Assembly (NCBI RefSeq): GCF_001632745.1
Contig: NZ_LQRT01000013.1
Coordinates: 372,001-436,000, forward strand
Origin: Aquimarina aggregata
GTDB lineage: Bacteria; Bacteroidota; Bacteroidia; Flavobacteriales; Flavobacteriaceae
Length of the DNA stretch: 64,000 bases
Direction of reading: 5' to 3'
Made by a program: the position numbers and the translations under genes. Positions 45,771 through 55,788 of the stretch are shown here, piece after piece; the stretch's first letter is position 1, and the number at the start of each line of letters is the position of its first letter. Under the pieces are notes generated by a model. The model had not been told where the DNA came from and did no database searches. It saw nothing but the letters and a program-made list of their open reading frames with translations.

Positions 45771-46292
45771 TCAAGAAGACTTCAATTTTCTTTTTTTCAT
45801 TTTCTCTTTATAAAATATATGATCAGCAACATATAAAACTTTTGTAACCTCCGCAAAAATTTTTCCTTTCCTATTCTTTATAAAGACCTTTTTAGTAATA
45901 TCTATTTCTTGTCGCTCAAGAACCAAATCCCTTATTTCTTTAATCTCGTTTGGAGTAAACTCAAATAAAGCATAAACCTTTTCTCGTACAGGGATTTTAT
46001 ATCTTATCGACGCTTCTTTATCCCAAACCACAAAATCATTTCCCAAAATTTGAATCAATTGAATCATCATAATAGGGTCTGTAGCAGAAAATAAACTTCC
46101 ACCAAATATCGCTCCAGAGTAGTTTCTATTTTTATAATTTATAGGTATTTTAATTTCAACCGAATGCAAATCTTCTGAGACTTTTATGACCCTTCCTACA
46201 GACCTTCTATACATCGGAGAAACATTAAATGCCAGTTTAAAGAACCACGGCTTTTTAAAGTAGGGTTTTATAAGATCAACAAGACTTTGCAT
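45771..46292 (-). CDS. DUF4442 hotdog-fold thioesterase-like protein
   Basis: 173 aa. NRNYSGAIFGGSLFSATDPIMMIQLIQILG is the typical hotdog central helix region of DUF4442, with DKEASIRYKIPVREKVYALFEF following. A very basic C-terminus (KEKMKKRKLKSS). Substrate would be an acyl thioester by family resemblance; not demonstrated. Confidence 0.78.
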   Translation of the reverse strand: MQSLVDLIKPYFKKPWFFKLAFNVSPMYRRSVGRVIKVSEDLHSVEIKIPINYKNRNYSGAIFGGSLFSATDPIMMIQLIQILGNDFVVWDKEASIRYKIPVREKVYALFEFTPNEIKEIRDLVLERQEIDITKKVFIKNRKGKIFAEVTKVLYVADHIFYKEKMKKRKLKSS

Positions 46293-46330
46293 GACAAAAA
46301 ATAATATTGGTTATTTTAAAATATCTTGAA

Positions 46331-46362
46331 CAAAAAAAGCCTTTCCACATTGTGAAAAAGCT
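46331..46362 (-). terminator. terminator of rpsT
   Basis: 12-bp stem (46338-46349 with 46351-46362) that pairs fully only in minus-strand RNA, using G-U wobbles; on the plus strand these are A-C mismatches. A T-run follows on the minus strand. This shows it serves rpsT rather than the opposite direction. Confidence 0.8.
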
Positions 46363-46393
46363 TATAATATTATAAGAAGTAACGTTTATACTA

Positions 46394-46642
46394 CTATAAT
46401 GCAGCTACGTACTTTGCTAATTGAGACTTTAAGTTAGCCGCTTTATTCTTATGAATTACATTATTCTTTGCTAACTTGTCTAGCATCGAAATCACTGTAG
46501 GAAATAAAGTCTCAGCCTCCTTCTTATCAGCCTCACGTAATTTCTTAATAGCATTACGCGTAGTTTTATGCTGATATCTGTTTCTAAGACGTCTAGTCTC
46601 ATTACTTCTGATTCTCTTTAATGCTGACTTATGATTTGCCAT
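46394..46642 (-). CDS. rpsT: 30S ribosomal protein S20
   Basis: 82 aa, basic. [34 protein letters not shown] at the N-terminus and [19 protein letters not shown] at the C-terminus are standard S20. It lies 35 bases downstream of a tRNA-Glu gene on the same strand. No separate -7 element is seen, so it may be read through from the tRNA promoters. Confidence 0.97.
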   Translation of the reverse strand: MANHKSALKRIRSNETRRLRNRYQHKTTRNAIKKLREADKKEAETLFPTVISMLDKLAKNNVIHKNKAANLKSQLAKYVAAL

Positions 46643-46677
46643 CTCTTTGTTCTGTTAAATTTCTTACTATACTATTG

Positions 46678-46749
46678 TAGCCCGTAGGGGAATCGAACCC
46701 CTCTTACCAGGATGAAAACCTGGCGTCCTAGCCGATAGACGAACGGGCC
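46678..46749 (-). tRNA. tRNA-Glu (UUC), copy 1
   Basis: 72-nt cloverleaf on the minus strand: acceptor GGCCCGT pairs with ACGGGCT, anticodon loop TTTTCAT with anticodon TTC, T-loop GTTCGATTC. CCA is not encoded. The mature sequence is identical to copy 2. It has its own promoter. Confidence 0.95.
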
Positions 46750-46768
46750 ATTTTCCTTTTTAAGGATG

Positions 46769-46799
46769 CAAATTTATTATTTTCACAATAAACCTGCAA
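46769..46799 (-). promoter_or_regulatory. promoter of tRNA-Glu copy 1 (TTG-N20-TAAATTTG)
   Basis: Minus-strand -33 TTG at 46799-46797, 20-base spacer, -7 TAAATTTG at 46776-46769, 19 bases before the tRNA 5' end. Confidence 0.7.
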
Positions 46800-46816
46800 T
46801 AAATTATCAATATTTG

Positions 46817-46888
46817 TAGCCCGTAGGGGAATCGAACCCCTCTTACCAGGATGAAAACCTGGCGTCCTAGCCGATAGACGAACGGGCC
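46817..46888 (-). tRNA. tRNA-Glu (UUC), copy 2
   Basis: Second 72-nt tRNA identical to copy 1 over the whole mature sequence, anticodon TTC, discriminator A, no encoded CCA. The copies are separated by 67 bases. Confidence 0.95.
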
Positions 46889-46909
46889 TTGTTTGCCTAA
46901 TTGCGGATG

Positions 46910-46939
46910 CAAAAATACAACTATTTTTTAATGCCGCAA
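46910..46939 (-). promoter_or_regulatory. promoter of tRNA-Glu copy 2 (TTG-N19-TATTTTTG)
   Basis: Minus-strand -33 TTG at 46939-46937, 19-base spacer, -7 TATTTTTG at 46917-46910; consensus Bacteroidetes arrangement, just downstream of the proS stop. Confidence 0.75.
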
Positions 46940-46963
46940 GTGTTATTTTATTTTTTTTAAATC

Positions 46964-48442
46964 TTAGTACGCTTTAGCAAACAAAACACGTATTTCTGAT
47001 GGGTTTCCTGTGTACACACAATTCCCTTTTTCTTCTTTTGCATCAAAAGGAATACATCGTATAGTAGCCTTTGTAAGCTCTTTTATCTTTTGCTCTGTCT
47101 CCTCGGTTCCATCCCAATGCGCAGAGATAAAACCTCCTTTATTTTCTAAAACCTCTTTAAACTCTTCAAAAGTATTTACCTCTGTAATGTGATCATCTCT
47201 AAAATCAGTAGCTTTTTTATGAAGACTATCCTGAATCTCCTTTAAAAGAGAATCAATTGTTTCGACAACCTGATCTTTAGCTACAAATTGCTTACTCAAG
47301 GTATCTCTTCTAGCCAACTCAACAGTTCCTTTCTCCAAATCTTTTGGACCAATCGCTACTCGTAAAGGAACACCTTGCAATTCATACTGAGCAAATTTAG
47401 CACCCGGTCTATGCGTATCTCGATTATCAAATTTTACAGAAATACCTCTAGCCCTTAAATCAACAACTAATTCATTTGCTACTTCGGAAATTTGATGTAA
47501 TTGATCTTCTCCTTTATATATTGGAACGATCACAACCTGAATAGGCGCCAAATTTGGAGGTAACACCAATCCATTGTCATCACTATGAGTCATAATCAAA
47601 GCTCCCATTAATCTAGTAGAAACTCCCCATGATGTAGCCCAAACATAATCCTGCTTCCCTTCCTTAGAAGTAAACTTAACATCAAATGCTTTTGCAAAAT
47701 TTTGTCCCAAGAAATGTGATGTACCCGCCTGAAGAGCTTTCCCATCTTGCATTAAAGCTTCAATACAATATGTATCCTCTGCACCAGCAAATCTTTCACT
47801 TTCTGTTTTTCTTCCTTTAATAACAGGTATTGCCATAAAATTCTCAGCAAAATCAGCATATACATTATTCATTTGCTCTGTTTCGGCAATAGCCTCATTC
47901 CTGGTTGAATGAGCAGTATGCCCTTCTTGCCATAAAAACTCTGCTGTACGAAGAAAAAGACGTGTCCTCATCTCCCATCTCACTACATTTGCCCATTGAT
48001 TAATTAACAAGGGTAAATCTCGATAGGATTGTATCCAACCTTTATATGTATTCCAAATAATAGCTTCAGACGTAGGCCTAACGATCAACTCTTCTTCCAA
48101 CTTTGCATTTGGATCAACAATTAATTTCGAAGCATCTTCTGGATCAGTTTTTAATCTATAATGAGTAACAACAGCACATTCTTTTGCAAAACCTTCTGCG
48201 TTTTTTTCTTCAGCTTCAAAAAGACTTTTAGGCACAAACAATGGAAAATAAGCATTTTGATGACCTGTTTCTTTAAATTTTCTATCTAATTCTGCCTGCA
48301 TTTTTTCCCAGATAGCATACCCATATGGTTTTATAACCATACATCCTCTTACTGCAGAATTCTCGGCTAAATCAGCTTTGACGACTAATTCATTATACCA
48401 TTTTGAATAATCTTCGCTCCGCTTTGTTAAATTCTTACTCAT
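46964..48442 (-). CDS. proS: prolyl-tRNA synthetase, archaeal/eukaryote-type
   Basis: 492 aa class II synthetase without the bacterial editing insert. Motif 2 region [27 protein letters not shown] near residue 150, motif 3 [23 protein letters not shown] near 275, then the anticodon-binding domain and the C-terminal zinc-like tail region ending RVLFAKAY, with a terminal Tyr as in this group. Type matches other Bacteroidetes. Confidence 0.96.
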   Translation of the reverse strand: MSKNLTKRSEDYSKWYNELVVKADLAENSAVRGCMVIKPYGYAIWEKMQAELDRKFKETGHQNAYFPLFVPKSLFEAEEKNAEGFAKECAVVTHYRLKTDPEDASKLIVDPNAKLEEELIVRPTSEAIIWNTYKGWIQSYRDLPLLINQWANVVRWEMRTRLFLRTAEFLWQEGHTAHSTRNEAIAETEQMNNVYADFAENFMAIPVIKGRKTESERFAGAEDTYCIEALMQDGKALQAGTSHFLGQNFAKAFDVKFTSKEGKQDYVWATSWGVSTRLMGALIMTHSDDNGLVLPPNLAPIQVVIVPIYKGEDQLHQISEVANELVVDLRARGISVKFDNRDTHRPGAKFAQYELQGVPLRVAIGPKDLEKGTVELARRDTLSKQFVAKDQVVETIDSLLKEIQDSLHKKATDFRDDHITEVNTFEEFKEVLENKGGFISAHWDGTEETEQKIKELTKATIRCIPFDAKEEKGNCVYTGNPSEIRVLFAKAY

Positions 48443-48541
48443 AAACTACTATTTGGCACAAATATTGTGGCTATGTTAAATATAATTTTGTTAGCGCAAA
48501 ACTAACTAAATTTGTAATGTTCAACAATAAAATAAGAAGAT

Positions 48542-49702
48542 ATGAGTCTTAAAAATTATTTTCAAAAAAACGGAGCCTTTGGTGTTTTACTTTTGGCTGG
48601 CTTATTAATGTTGACCTCATGTGGCTCATATGAATATGTACCTTATAATGATGGTATTTATGGTGAGGCTGCAAATCGCAGGAATATTGAAACCAAGCCT
48701 AATACGACACAAAAAAAATCAAATTACTATTCAAGCTACTTTTCTGAGAAGTCATCTCAAATTGACAATGCAATACAAGAAGAGGCTATTTTCACTGATG
48801 TAGATTCATACTCTAGTGAAGGTTATAATGCAGCAGATACAACTGCAACAGCACTTAATTATGAAGGAGGCAGACCTTCTTGGGGAAGTGATTATGATGA
48901 AATAACCGTAAATGTTGTTAATAACGGTGGATGGAACCGTCCTTTCTTAGGAGTTGGTTTTGGATTTAATGGATGGGGATGGAATGATTGGTACGGAGCA
49001 GGATGGGGAATTTATGACGGATGGGGATGGAATGGATTTTACGGACCCGGATGGGGAGGATGGGGTAACCCGTATGCTTATGGTGGTTTTGGCTTCTACG
49101 GCCCTGCTTTTTATGGCTATGGATACAGTCGTGGATTTTGGGGAAGAGGCTTTTATGGAAGAGGATTCTACGGAAGAGGTTTTTATGGAAGAAACCCATA
49201 TGTAGCTTATAACCGTTTTAACAGAGGAAGAGATGCATACGCATACAATTCCAGAAGTCGAAATGGATATTACAACTCTAGATACAGCACAAGATCAAGA
49301 AATTCAAACTACGCTAATCGATCGAGAAACTCAAACTACAGCAGATCCAGAAACTCAAATTATAGCAGAGGAAGACAGGGTTACACTAACCGTAGAAGAG
49401 TATCTGCAGATGCTAGCAACAGAAGTAGAAGTGGATCTTACTCAAACAACAGGTCGGGAACATATAGCTCTCGTTCAAGATCATCAAACAATAATTACTC
49501 AAGATCTTCTGCGCCTAGAACCAATACGAGATCATACACTCCAAGATCTAGCTCTTCGTCAAGAAGTAGATCATACAACCCTTCTTCTGGTTCTTCTAGA
49601 AGTAGGAGTTCAGGATACTCAAGAAGCGGTTCTTCTAGAAGTAGCGGTTATTCACGTTCTGGAGGAAGTAGATCTTCTTCAAGAAGTAGAGGAAGAAGAT
49701 AA
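48542..49702 (+). CDS. low-complexity Gly/Tyr/Arg/Ser-rich lipoprotein
   Basis: 386 aa. Lipoprotein signal peptide with lipobox cysteine near residue 27 (LLMLTSCGS). The middle (about 130-225) is Gly/Trp/Tyr-rich, with three near-exact RGFYG repeats from ~18-base DNA units around 49138-49195. The C-terminal third is Ser/Arg-rich with RSRNSNYS repeats. No enzyme domain. The composition suggests a disordered or adhesive surface protein. Repetitive DNA leaves long open frames on both strands, which are shadows. Confidence 0.75.
   Translation: MSLKNYFQKNGAFGVLLLAGLLMLTSCGSYEYVPYNDGIYGEAANRRNIETKPNTTQKKSNYYSSYFSEKSSQIDNAIQEEAIFTDVDSYSSEGYNAADTTATALNYEGGRPSWGSDYDEITVNVVNNGGWNRPFLGVGFGFNGWGWNDWYGAGWGIYDGWGWNGFYGPGWGGWGNPYAYGGFGFYGPAFYGYGYSRGFWGRGFYGRGFYGRGFYGRNPYVAYNRFNRGRDAYAYNSRSRNGYYNSRYSTRSRNSNYANRSRNSNYSRSRNSNYSRGRQGYTNRRRVSADASNRSRSGSYSNNRSGTYSSRSRSSNNNYSRSSAPRTNTRSYTPRSSSSSRSRSYNPSSGSSRSRSSGYSRSGSSRSSGYSRSGGSRSSSRSRGRR
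49138..49195 (+). repeat. three tandem ~18-bp units encoding GRGFYGR
   Basis: Units of the form GGAAGAGGnTTyTAyGGA repeat in frame in the low-complexity lipoprotein gene, differing only at third positions. Confidence 0.7.
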
Positions 49703-49770
49703 ATAAAACTTTGGTAACACCTTACCTTATTTCCTAAGGTATTATTCTACAAAATATATTAATTCTATAT

Positions 49771-49813
49771 CATCTAAATAGTTATTATGACAAACACAAT
49801 AACTATTTAGATG
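49771..49813. other. 16-bp perfect inverted repeat upstream of the FadL-type porin gene
   Basis: Arms 49771-49786 and 49798-49813 are exact complements with an 11-base loop. There is no T-run after it, so it is not a typical terminator. It ends 43 bases before ATG 49857 and may be a leader hairpin or protein-binding site. Confidence 0.6.
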
Positions 49814-49856
49814 AAGAAGAATTTCTTATGTCTATTTTAAATCAACACAGTAAAAA

Positions 49857-51389
49857 ATGAAAAAGCTATTCTTATGCATAGGTATTTTGTCTATATCTTT
49901 TTTGAATGCTCAAGATATTAGTGATGTAATCCGATACTCTCAACAAGAAATAAGAGGAACTGCTCGTTATCGAGCTTTGAGTGGGGCTTTTGGTGCTCTT
50001 GGTGGTGATTTATCCGCCTTACATGTTAACCCAGCGGGGTCGGCTGTATTTTTAAATTCTCACGGAGCCATAACTCTATCATCTCAATCAATCAACAATG
50101 ATGTTGTTTTTGGTAATGACCTAAATCCGTTTAACAATTTTCGGAACACAAGTTCTACAAACATCAATTTTAATCAATTAGGTGCCGTTTTTATTTACGA
50201 TAATTACAATAGTGAATCTTCTGGTATTAATAAAATCTCATTAGGCTTAACATATGACCAAACAACAGACAACAAAGATGAATTTGTTGTACTGGGAACT
50301 ACAAGAAATTCTATTGACGATTTATTTTTAGCAGATGCACAAGGTATTCAACTTGGGTTAATCACTCCAAGAGCTGGTGAAACAATTGATGGTTTATACG
50401 CTTTTTTAGGAGAAAATGAAGGAGTTAGAGCTCAACAAGCATTCTTAGGACACGAAACTTTGATTATAGAGGCCAATGACTTAGATGATCCTACAGGAAC
50501 AGGATACTCATCTAATATTGCATCTGGGGTTTTTGATCAAGATTATATCTATGAAAGCACTGGTTTAAATGGAAAGTTTACAGTAAACCTTGGCGCACAA
50601 ATTGATCAAGATTTTTATGTTGGTGTTAATCTAAATTCTCATTTTATCAGTTATGATAGATTTACAGAATTCTTTGAAACAAATAATAACACCGGTAGCG
50701 CTATAAACGAGGTTCTTTTCACGAATAGATTATCTACTATTGGTGCTGGGTTTTCTGCACAAGTAGGAGCAATTGCCAAAGTAGCAAATATACTTCGATT
50801 AGGTGCTTCTTACGAATCTCCAACTTGGTACTCTATAGAAGAAGAAACCACACAACGATTAGAAACATTCAGTAACGCAAATGGAACAGCAATAGTAAAC
50901 CCTGATGTGGTAAATATTTTTCCTGAATACACATTACGCACTCCTGCAAAATACACAGGTAGTGTTGCAATTCTATTTGGACAACAAGGCCTCATAAGCA
51001 TGGATTATTCTTTTAAAGATTATAGCTCTTCTAGACTTAGCTCTGACAATAACAATGATTTTTCTAATTTAAATAGCTTTGTAGAAGACAACTTACAGAA
51101 TGCTTATACGTTTAGAATTGGAAGCGAATGGAGAGATGGAAACTGGAGCTATAGAGGTGGTTATAGTTTTGAAAAGAGCCCTTACAAAAACACTTTGATT
51201 TTAGGCAATAAAAATGGATTCTCTGCTGGCTTCGGTTATGCTTTTGAGCAATTCAAATTTGACGTAGCTTATGACTACACACAACAAAAACGGAATGACC
51301 AACTTTATCCTGGCTCTGGATTTAGCAACTCTGTCTTAATAGAAAATTATACCGAGAACATAACACTTACAGCCTCTATGAATTTTTAA
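49857..51389 (+). CDS. OmpP1/FadL/TodX family outer-membrane transporter
   Basis: 510 aa. Signal peptide (KKLFLCIGILSISFLNAQ), then RALSGAFGALGGDLSALHVNPAGSAVF, the N-terminal plug/NPAG signature of the FadL family. The rest alternates as a beta barrel, and the chain ends in an aromatic residue (LTASMNF), as expected for Omp85-assembled barrels. Hydrophobic compound uptake is the family role; ligand unknown. It is followed by a bidirectional terminator. Confidence 0.9.
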   Translation: MKKLFLCIGILSISFLNAQDISDVIRYSQQEIRGTARYRALSGAFGALGGDLSALHVNPAGSAVFLNSHGAITLSSQSINNDVVFGNDLNPFNNFRNTSSTNINFNQLGAVFIYDNYNSESSGINKISLGLTYDQTTDNKDEFVVLGTTRNSIDDLFLADAQGIQLGLITPRAGETIDGLYAFLGENEGVRAQQAFLGHETLIIEANDLDDPTGTGYSSNIASGVFDQDYIYESTGLNGKFTVNLGAQIDQDFYVGVNLNSHFISYDRFTEFFETNNNTGSAINEVLFTNRLSTIGAGFSAQVGAIAKVANILRLGASYESPTWYSIEEETTQRLETFSNANGTAIVNPDVVNIFPEYTLRTPAKYTGSVAILFGQQGLISMDYSFKDYSSSRLSSDNNNDFSNLNSFVEDNLQNAYTFRIGSEWRDGNWSYRGGYSFEKSPYKNTLILGNKNGFSAGFGYAFEQFKFDVAYDYTQQKRNDQLYPGSGFSNSVLIENYTENITLTASMNF

Positions 51390-51406
51390 TACGTAGAGAC
51401 AAAAAC

Positions 51407-51452
51407 ATAAAACAAAAAAGCTGAAGGTATACCTTCAGCTTTTTTGTTTTAT
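51407..51452. terminator. 46-bp perfect palindromic bidirectional terminator
   Basis: Arms 51407-51429 and 51430-51452 are exact complements; the G+C core gctgaagg/ccttcagc is flanked by A-run and T-run. It serves both the porin gene (+) and the type B T9SS gene (-). Confidence 0.92.
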
Positions 51453-51469
51453 AGTTACGACTTTATCGT

Positions 51470-52993
51470 TTATCGTATTAAAGAAAAATTACCCGCAAAC
51501 ACCCTTCTGCGCATATTCGGATCTCTAGGCTCATTAAATTCTACTCTAAACCAATAATCTGATGATGGCATATTATTCCCATTATATGTACCGTCCCATC
51601 CTGGGCCTCCAGGTCTTAATTGCTTAAGCAGCTTACCATATCTATCAAATATATAAATCAAGGCAGTAGGTTGGTTTTCTATATTAACTAAACTCCAAGT
51701 ATCATGAAAACCATCTCCATTTGGCGTAAAATACTTTGGGTATCCCAAGATCATAAAAACCTCAGACTCTCTTTCACTGGCAGGACAATCCCTATATCTA
51801 GCAGTAATTCGATAATCTCCTGGAGGAACTCCTGAAAAAACAGGACTAGACTGAAAAGGTCTAAATTCAAAAAAACCATTTCCTAAGTCCCTATCTAATC
51901 GATATTCAAAATCAAAATTCTCACCATTTATTGTGGGCGTAGCATCAAAGCCAGAGGCTATTGCCTCAGGAGAAGCAACAACACTTGCAGTAATAGTATA
52001 CTCACCAGCAAAAGATTCTTCTGCAATATCAAATCCTACTGATTCTACAACGTTTGACACATCCAACACCACCAAATCATCCCTTCCAACCTCAACTGTC
52101 CTTCCAGCATCCGAATATCCTATCAACTGATAAGCACCAGGAGCATTTACTTCTAAAAAAGGAAACATTCCTTCTGGATCGGGAACTGCAGTTGTAAAAT
52201 TAGTAGTTCCCAAATTACCACGAAACCATCTATAACTTATAGCACCTGGAAATCTACCTTCAATAGTAACAGGAAGTTCGCCACAAGTAGCTACATCTGG
52301 CCCTACTCCGGGATCAAGAATACTACAATCTGTAGTACCGGCATTGTCTTCATCCAGATTAGTTTGCTGTAATTGAATTACTCCTGCTTCATCAGAAAAA
52401 TTAGTTATTAATATAAAGTAATATTCTCCTGATTGCGCATTAGGTATTGTTAACGTTTCAATAAACACATTATCTTCAGGGGTTCGTGCAAAGCTACAAT
52501 CTACAATATTTGTATTATCTTGATCCAATACATAATAGTCTGGATCATCAACATTATTAACACACTCTTCTGGGCGCAGACCTTCACCATCGCCATTATT
52601 ATCACAACCCATCGCCAAATCTTCACAATTTATAAACGAAGTGGGAAATGGTCCCCATGCTATAAAATCCACATCCAACTGTCGTTCTCCTCTGTCTAAT
52701 CTACTATTACCATTACCATCAACCCATTGTTGTATATCAAAAATCAATTCTCCGGCTTGATCAATTCTAATAAAATACCACGAAGAATTACGAGTACTAT
52801 TAAGGCATCCTAGCCCATTAAAGCTAATATCTTCTCCTGTAATATTAGGAAAAGTAAGTTCTTGTGCTGCATCTGAACAAAATGGTTGAGAAGATCTACA
52901 AGCAACATCAAAATCGAGTTGTGCAATTGCAGAAAAATTACTCAAACAGATAAAAACAACTAACGATAAAATTTTAGGTATAACTTTTGCCAT
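51470..52993 (-). CDS. secreted protein with T9SS type B sorting domain
   Basis: 507 aa. Signal peptide ends near SNFSAIAQL. The C-terminus is the CHU_C/type B sorting domain: YPKYFTPNGDGFHDTW, IYIFDRYGKLLKQL, GWDGTYNGNNMPSSDYWFRVEF, then FAGNFSLIR. The central part has Ig-like or SprB-type modules with many Asp and Cys. Related proteins include gliding adhesins, but the passenger is not identified. Confidence 0.88.
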   Translation of the reverse strand: MAKVIPKILSLVVFICLSNFSAIAQLDFDVACRSSQPFCSDAAQELTFPNITGEDISFNGLGCLNSTRNSSWYFIRIDQAGELIFDIQQWVDGNGNSRLDRGERQLDVDFIAWGPFPTSFINCEDLAMGCDNNGDGEGLRPEECVNNVDDPDYYVLDQDNTNIVDCSFARTPEDNVFIETLTIPNAQSGEYYFILITNFSDEAGVIQLQQTNLDEDNAGTTDCSILDPGVGPDVATCGELPVTIEGRFPGAISYRWFRGNLGTTNFTTAVPDPEGMFPFLEVNAPGAYQLIGYSDAGRTVEVGRDDLVVLDVSNVVESVGFDIAEESFAGEYTITASVVASPEAIASGFDATPTINGENFDFEYRLDRDLGNGFFEFRPFQSSPVFSGVPPGDYRITARYRDCPASERESEVFMILGYPKYFTPNGDGFHDTWSLVNIENQPTALIYIFDRYGKLLKQLRPGGPGWDGTYNGNNMPSSDYWFRVEFNEPRDPNMRRRVFAGNFSLIR

Positions 52994-53128
52994 ATTTACA
53001 TAACGTTAAAAATCCTACTTTTAATATGTAGATTTAAGATTTGGGATTTAAATATACAGAACTTCTTTAAAAAAACTAGTAAATCCAATTGTTTAACATA
53101 GCTTTTACCAAGTAAAACAACAAAATCG

Positions 53129-53136
53129 TATCTTTG
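53129..53136 (+). promoter_or_regulatory. -7 element (TATCTTTG) for folE
   Basis: Exact TAnnTTTG, 77 bases before the GTG start. The leader between them holds a small palindrome (cccataatatggg, 53140-53152) that could form a 5' hairpin. Confidence 0.5.
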
Positions 53137-53213
53137 CATCCCATAATATGGGAGTGATTAAAGATTACTTCCCATTTTTATTCAAAAAGAATAATAAATT
53201 TAAAAATTGACGT

Positions 53214-53891
53214 GTGAAAATTGACAAGGCCCTTGAAGCTATTGAAGCGCTAGGTGATAATCATGTAGCTACTAGCGCTACCACTCCTCTAAGAGAAGAT
53301 GCCTTTAAACTTAGTGATAAAGAAAAAATCGCTCTAATCAAAGATGATGTAAAGCATATTTTAGAAACATTAGGACTGGATCTAACAGATGATAGTCTTA
53401 AAGGTACTCCGCAGCGTGTTGCCAAAATGTTTGTAAATGAAATTTTTTCTGGACTTCACCCTCAAAGAAAGCCAGATGCTTCTACATTTGAAAATAATTA
53501 CAAATATGGCGAAATGCTTGTTGAGAAAAATATCACAGTATATTCAACTTGCGAGCATCATTTACTTCCTATTGTAGGTCGTGCACATGTAGCGTATATT
53601 TCTAATGGTACCGTAGTTGGTTTGTCTAAAATGAATCGTATTGTCGATTATTATGCCAAACGACCACAAGTACAAGAACGTATGACAATGCAAATTGTTC
53701 AAGACCTTCAAGTTGTGTTAGGCACAAAAGATGTAGCGTGTGTTATTGATGCCAAGCATTTATGCGTTAACTCAAGAGGCATTAGAGATATCGAAAGTAG
53801 TACTGTTACCAGTGAATTTGGTGGTAAGTTTAAAGAAGATGCGGTACGAAGAGAATTTCTGGACTACATTAAACTAGACACTACATTTTAA
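53214..53891 (+). CDS. folE: GTP cyclohydrolase I
   Basis: 225 aa with a GTG start. Makes dihydroneopterin triphosphate for folate and pterins. Zinc site: CEHHLLP near residue 118 and DAKHLCVNSRGI near 180. TPQRVAKMF near 68 and SKMNRIVDYYAKRPQVQERMT near 140 are standard. No in-frame ATG precedes the conserved region, so GTG is used. cysS follows 39 bases later. Confidence 0.95.
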   Translation: MKIDKALEAIEALGDNHVATSATTPLREDAFKLSDKEKIALIKDDVKHILETLGLDLTDDSLKGTPQRVAKMFVNEIFSGLHPQRKPDASTFENNYKYGEMLVEKNITVYSTCEHHLLPIVGRAHVAYISNGTVVGLSKMNRIVDYYAKRPQVQERMTMQIVQDLQVVLGTKDVACVIDAKHLCVNSRGIRDIESSTVTSEFGGKFKEDAVRREFLDYIKLDTTF

Positions 53892-53930
53892 ATCAATTTT
53901 ACAACTAAAAATTCAGCATTAATTTAGATT

Positions 53931-55427
53931 ATGGCAATAACTCCTTTGTACAAAACTGAAGAATTAAAAATTTATAATTCGATTTCTAGCCAAAAAGAGA
54001 TTTTTACTCCTATTACAGACGGTAATATCGGCATGTATGTTTGTGGACCTACAGTTTACAGTAACGTACACCTTGGTAATTGTCGAACATTTATTTCTTT
54101 TGACATGGTGTTTAGATACTTAAAACATCTTGGGTACAAAGTAAGATACGTAAGAAATATTACGGATGCTGGCCATTTAGAAAACGATGCTGAAGAAGGA
54201 GAAGATAAAGTCGCAAAAAAAGCAAGACTTGAACAACTGGAACCTATGGAAATTGTACAGCGTTACACCTTAGATTTTCACCATGTAATGTCAAAATTCA
54301 ATGCTATTGCGCCAAGTATTGAACCTACTGCAACAGGGCATATCGTAGAACAAATAGAAATCATAAAAACCATTATTGATAATGGCTACGCTTATGAATC
54401 TAATGGTTCGGTATATTTTGATGTTCAGAAATTTAATGAAACAAATAATTACGGAAAATTAAGTGGTCGTAATCTTGAGGATATGATTGCCAATACTCGT
54501 GAGTTATCTGCCCAGAGTGATAAAAAAACTCCACAGGATTTTGCGCTTTGGAAAAAAGCAGAACCGCAACATATTATGAGATGGCCTTCTCCTTGGAGCG
54601 ATGGTTTTCCTGGTTGGCATCTTGAATGTACTGTTATGAGTACAAAATACCTTGGTGAACGTTTTGATATCCATGGCGGAGGAATGGATTTAAAATTCCC
54701 TCATCACGAATGTGAAATTGCTCAAGGTGAAGCAGCTTGTGGTCAAACACCAGTAAACTATTGGATGCATGCTAATATGCTTACGCTTAATGGCAAAAAA
54801 ATGTCTAAGTCTACAGGGAATACCATATCCCCTGGAGAGCTTTTTTCTGGTAACAACACTTTTTTAGACAAACCTTTTGACCCTTCTATTGTTCGTTTTT
54901 TTATGATGCAAGCACATTACAGAAGTATTCTGGATTTTTCTAACGATGCTTTAGAAGCTTCTGAAAAAGGGTTTTATAGATTAATGGATGCCATCAAAAC
55001 AATAGAAACACTTAACCCTAGTCCTAAAACTGAAGGGCTTAATGTTTCTGAATGGAGAAAAGCATGTTATGAAGCTATGAATGATGATTTTAACAGTCCG
55101 ATCCTAATTGCTAAATTATTTGATGCTGTTAAATTTATTAATACCGCTAAAGAAGATAAGGCTACAATCACTAAAGAAGATATAGAATTGCTAAGTCATA
55201 CTATTCGAGGTTTCGTCTTTGATGTATTAGGGTTATTAAATATAAATGAAGCTGCAACAAACTCTGACGATAAACTTTCGGGTACCGTAGAGTTACTTAT
55301 CAAACTTAGAGCAGAAGCAAGGGCAAATAAAGACTTTGCTACTAGTGATAAAATAAGAGACGAGCTTATAGCTATAGGAATCCAGCTTAAAGATAGTCGA
55401 GAAGGCACTACCTTTTCTGTAAATTAG
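53931..55427 (+). CDS. cysS: cysteinyl-tRNA synthetase
   Basis: 498 aa class I enzyme. HIGH-type motif in [17 protein letters not shown] near residue 38, zinc ligands C38, C231-type (WHLECT) and HHEC, and [13 protein letters not shown] near 290. N- and C-termini are complete. yidD follows after 23 bases in the same direction. Confidence 0.97.
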   Translation: MAITPLYKTEELKIYNSISSQKEIFTPITDGNIGMYVCGPTVYSNVHLGNCRTFISFDMVFRYLKHLGYKVRYVRNITDAGHLENDAEEGEDKVAKKARLEQLEPMEIVQRYTLDFHHVMSKFNAIAPSIEPTATGHIVEQIEIIKTIIDNGYAYESNGSVYFDVQKFNETNNYGKLSGRNLEDMIANTRELSAQSDKKTPQDFALWKKAEPQHIMRWPSPWSDGFPGWHLECTVMSTKYLGERFDIHGGGMDLKFPHHECEIAQGEAACGQTPVNYWMHANMLTLNGKKMSKSTGNTISPGELFSGNNTFLDKPFDPSIVRFFMMQAHYRSILDFSNDALEASEKGFYRLMDAIKTIETLNPSPKTEGLNVSEWRKACYEAMNDDFNSPILIAKLFDAVKFINTAKEDKATITKEDIELLSHTIRGFVFDVLGLLNINEAATNSDDKLSGTVELLIKLRAEARANKDFATSDKIRDELIAIGIQLKDSREGTTFSVN

Positions 55428-55450
55428 ATCGTTTTAGAGTTTAAAAGGCT

Positions 55451-55708
55451 ATGAAAAAAGTTTTGATTTTTCCTTTTGTTCTATTGGTGAAATTATATCA
55501 AAATTTGATTTCACCCTTAACTCCGGCAACTTGCAGGTACCAACCCACTTGCTCTCATTATACTATTGAAGCTTTACAAAAACATGGCCTATTAAAAGGA
55601 GGTATTTTGGCTACTAAAAGAATATTTAGTTGTCATCCTTGGGGTGGTAAAGGGTACGACCCAGTCCCTGATATTAATGATAAAACTGTAAAAAAACAAG
55701 GAAACTAA
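55451..55708 (+). CDS. yidD: membrane protein insertion efficiency factor YidD
   Basis: 85 aa. [31 protein letters not shown] is the signature with three conserved Cys, followed by [17 protein letters not shown]. An N-terminal amphipathic helix binds the membrane near the YidC insertase. It precedes lgt by 80 bases. Confidence 0.95.
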   Translation: MKKVLIFPFVLLVKLYQNLISPLTPATCRYQPTCSHYTIEALQKHGLLKGGILATKRIFSCHPWGGKGYDPVPDINDKTVKKQGN

Positions 55709-55788
55709 AGAATGTATCAATGATAAAAGCATACTCTTTTATTTCCCATATAAATACCTATATTTACTTTCGAAAATAAATCGCACAC

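Noticed and set aside
46678..46888. Possible CRISPR or other direct-repeat array from the two identical 72-base segments
   Set aside because: Each folds as a complete tRNA-Glu; they are duplicate tRNA genes.
49233..49706. 157-codon plus-strand frame within the low-complexity lipoprotein gene
   Set aside because: Shadow frame created by biased codons and repeats; no start context, and its protein is an implausible mix.
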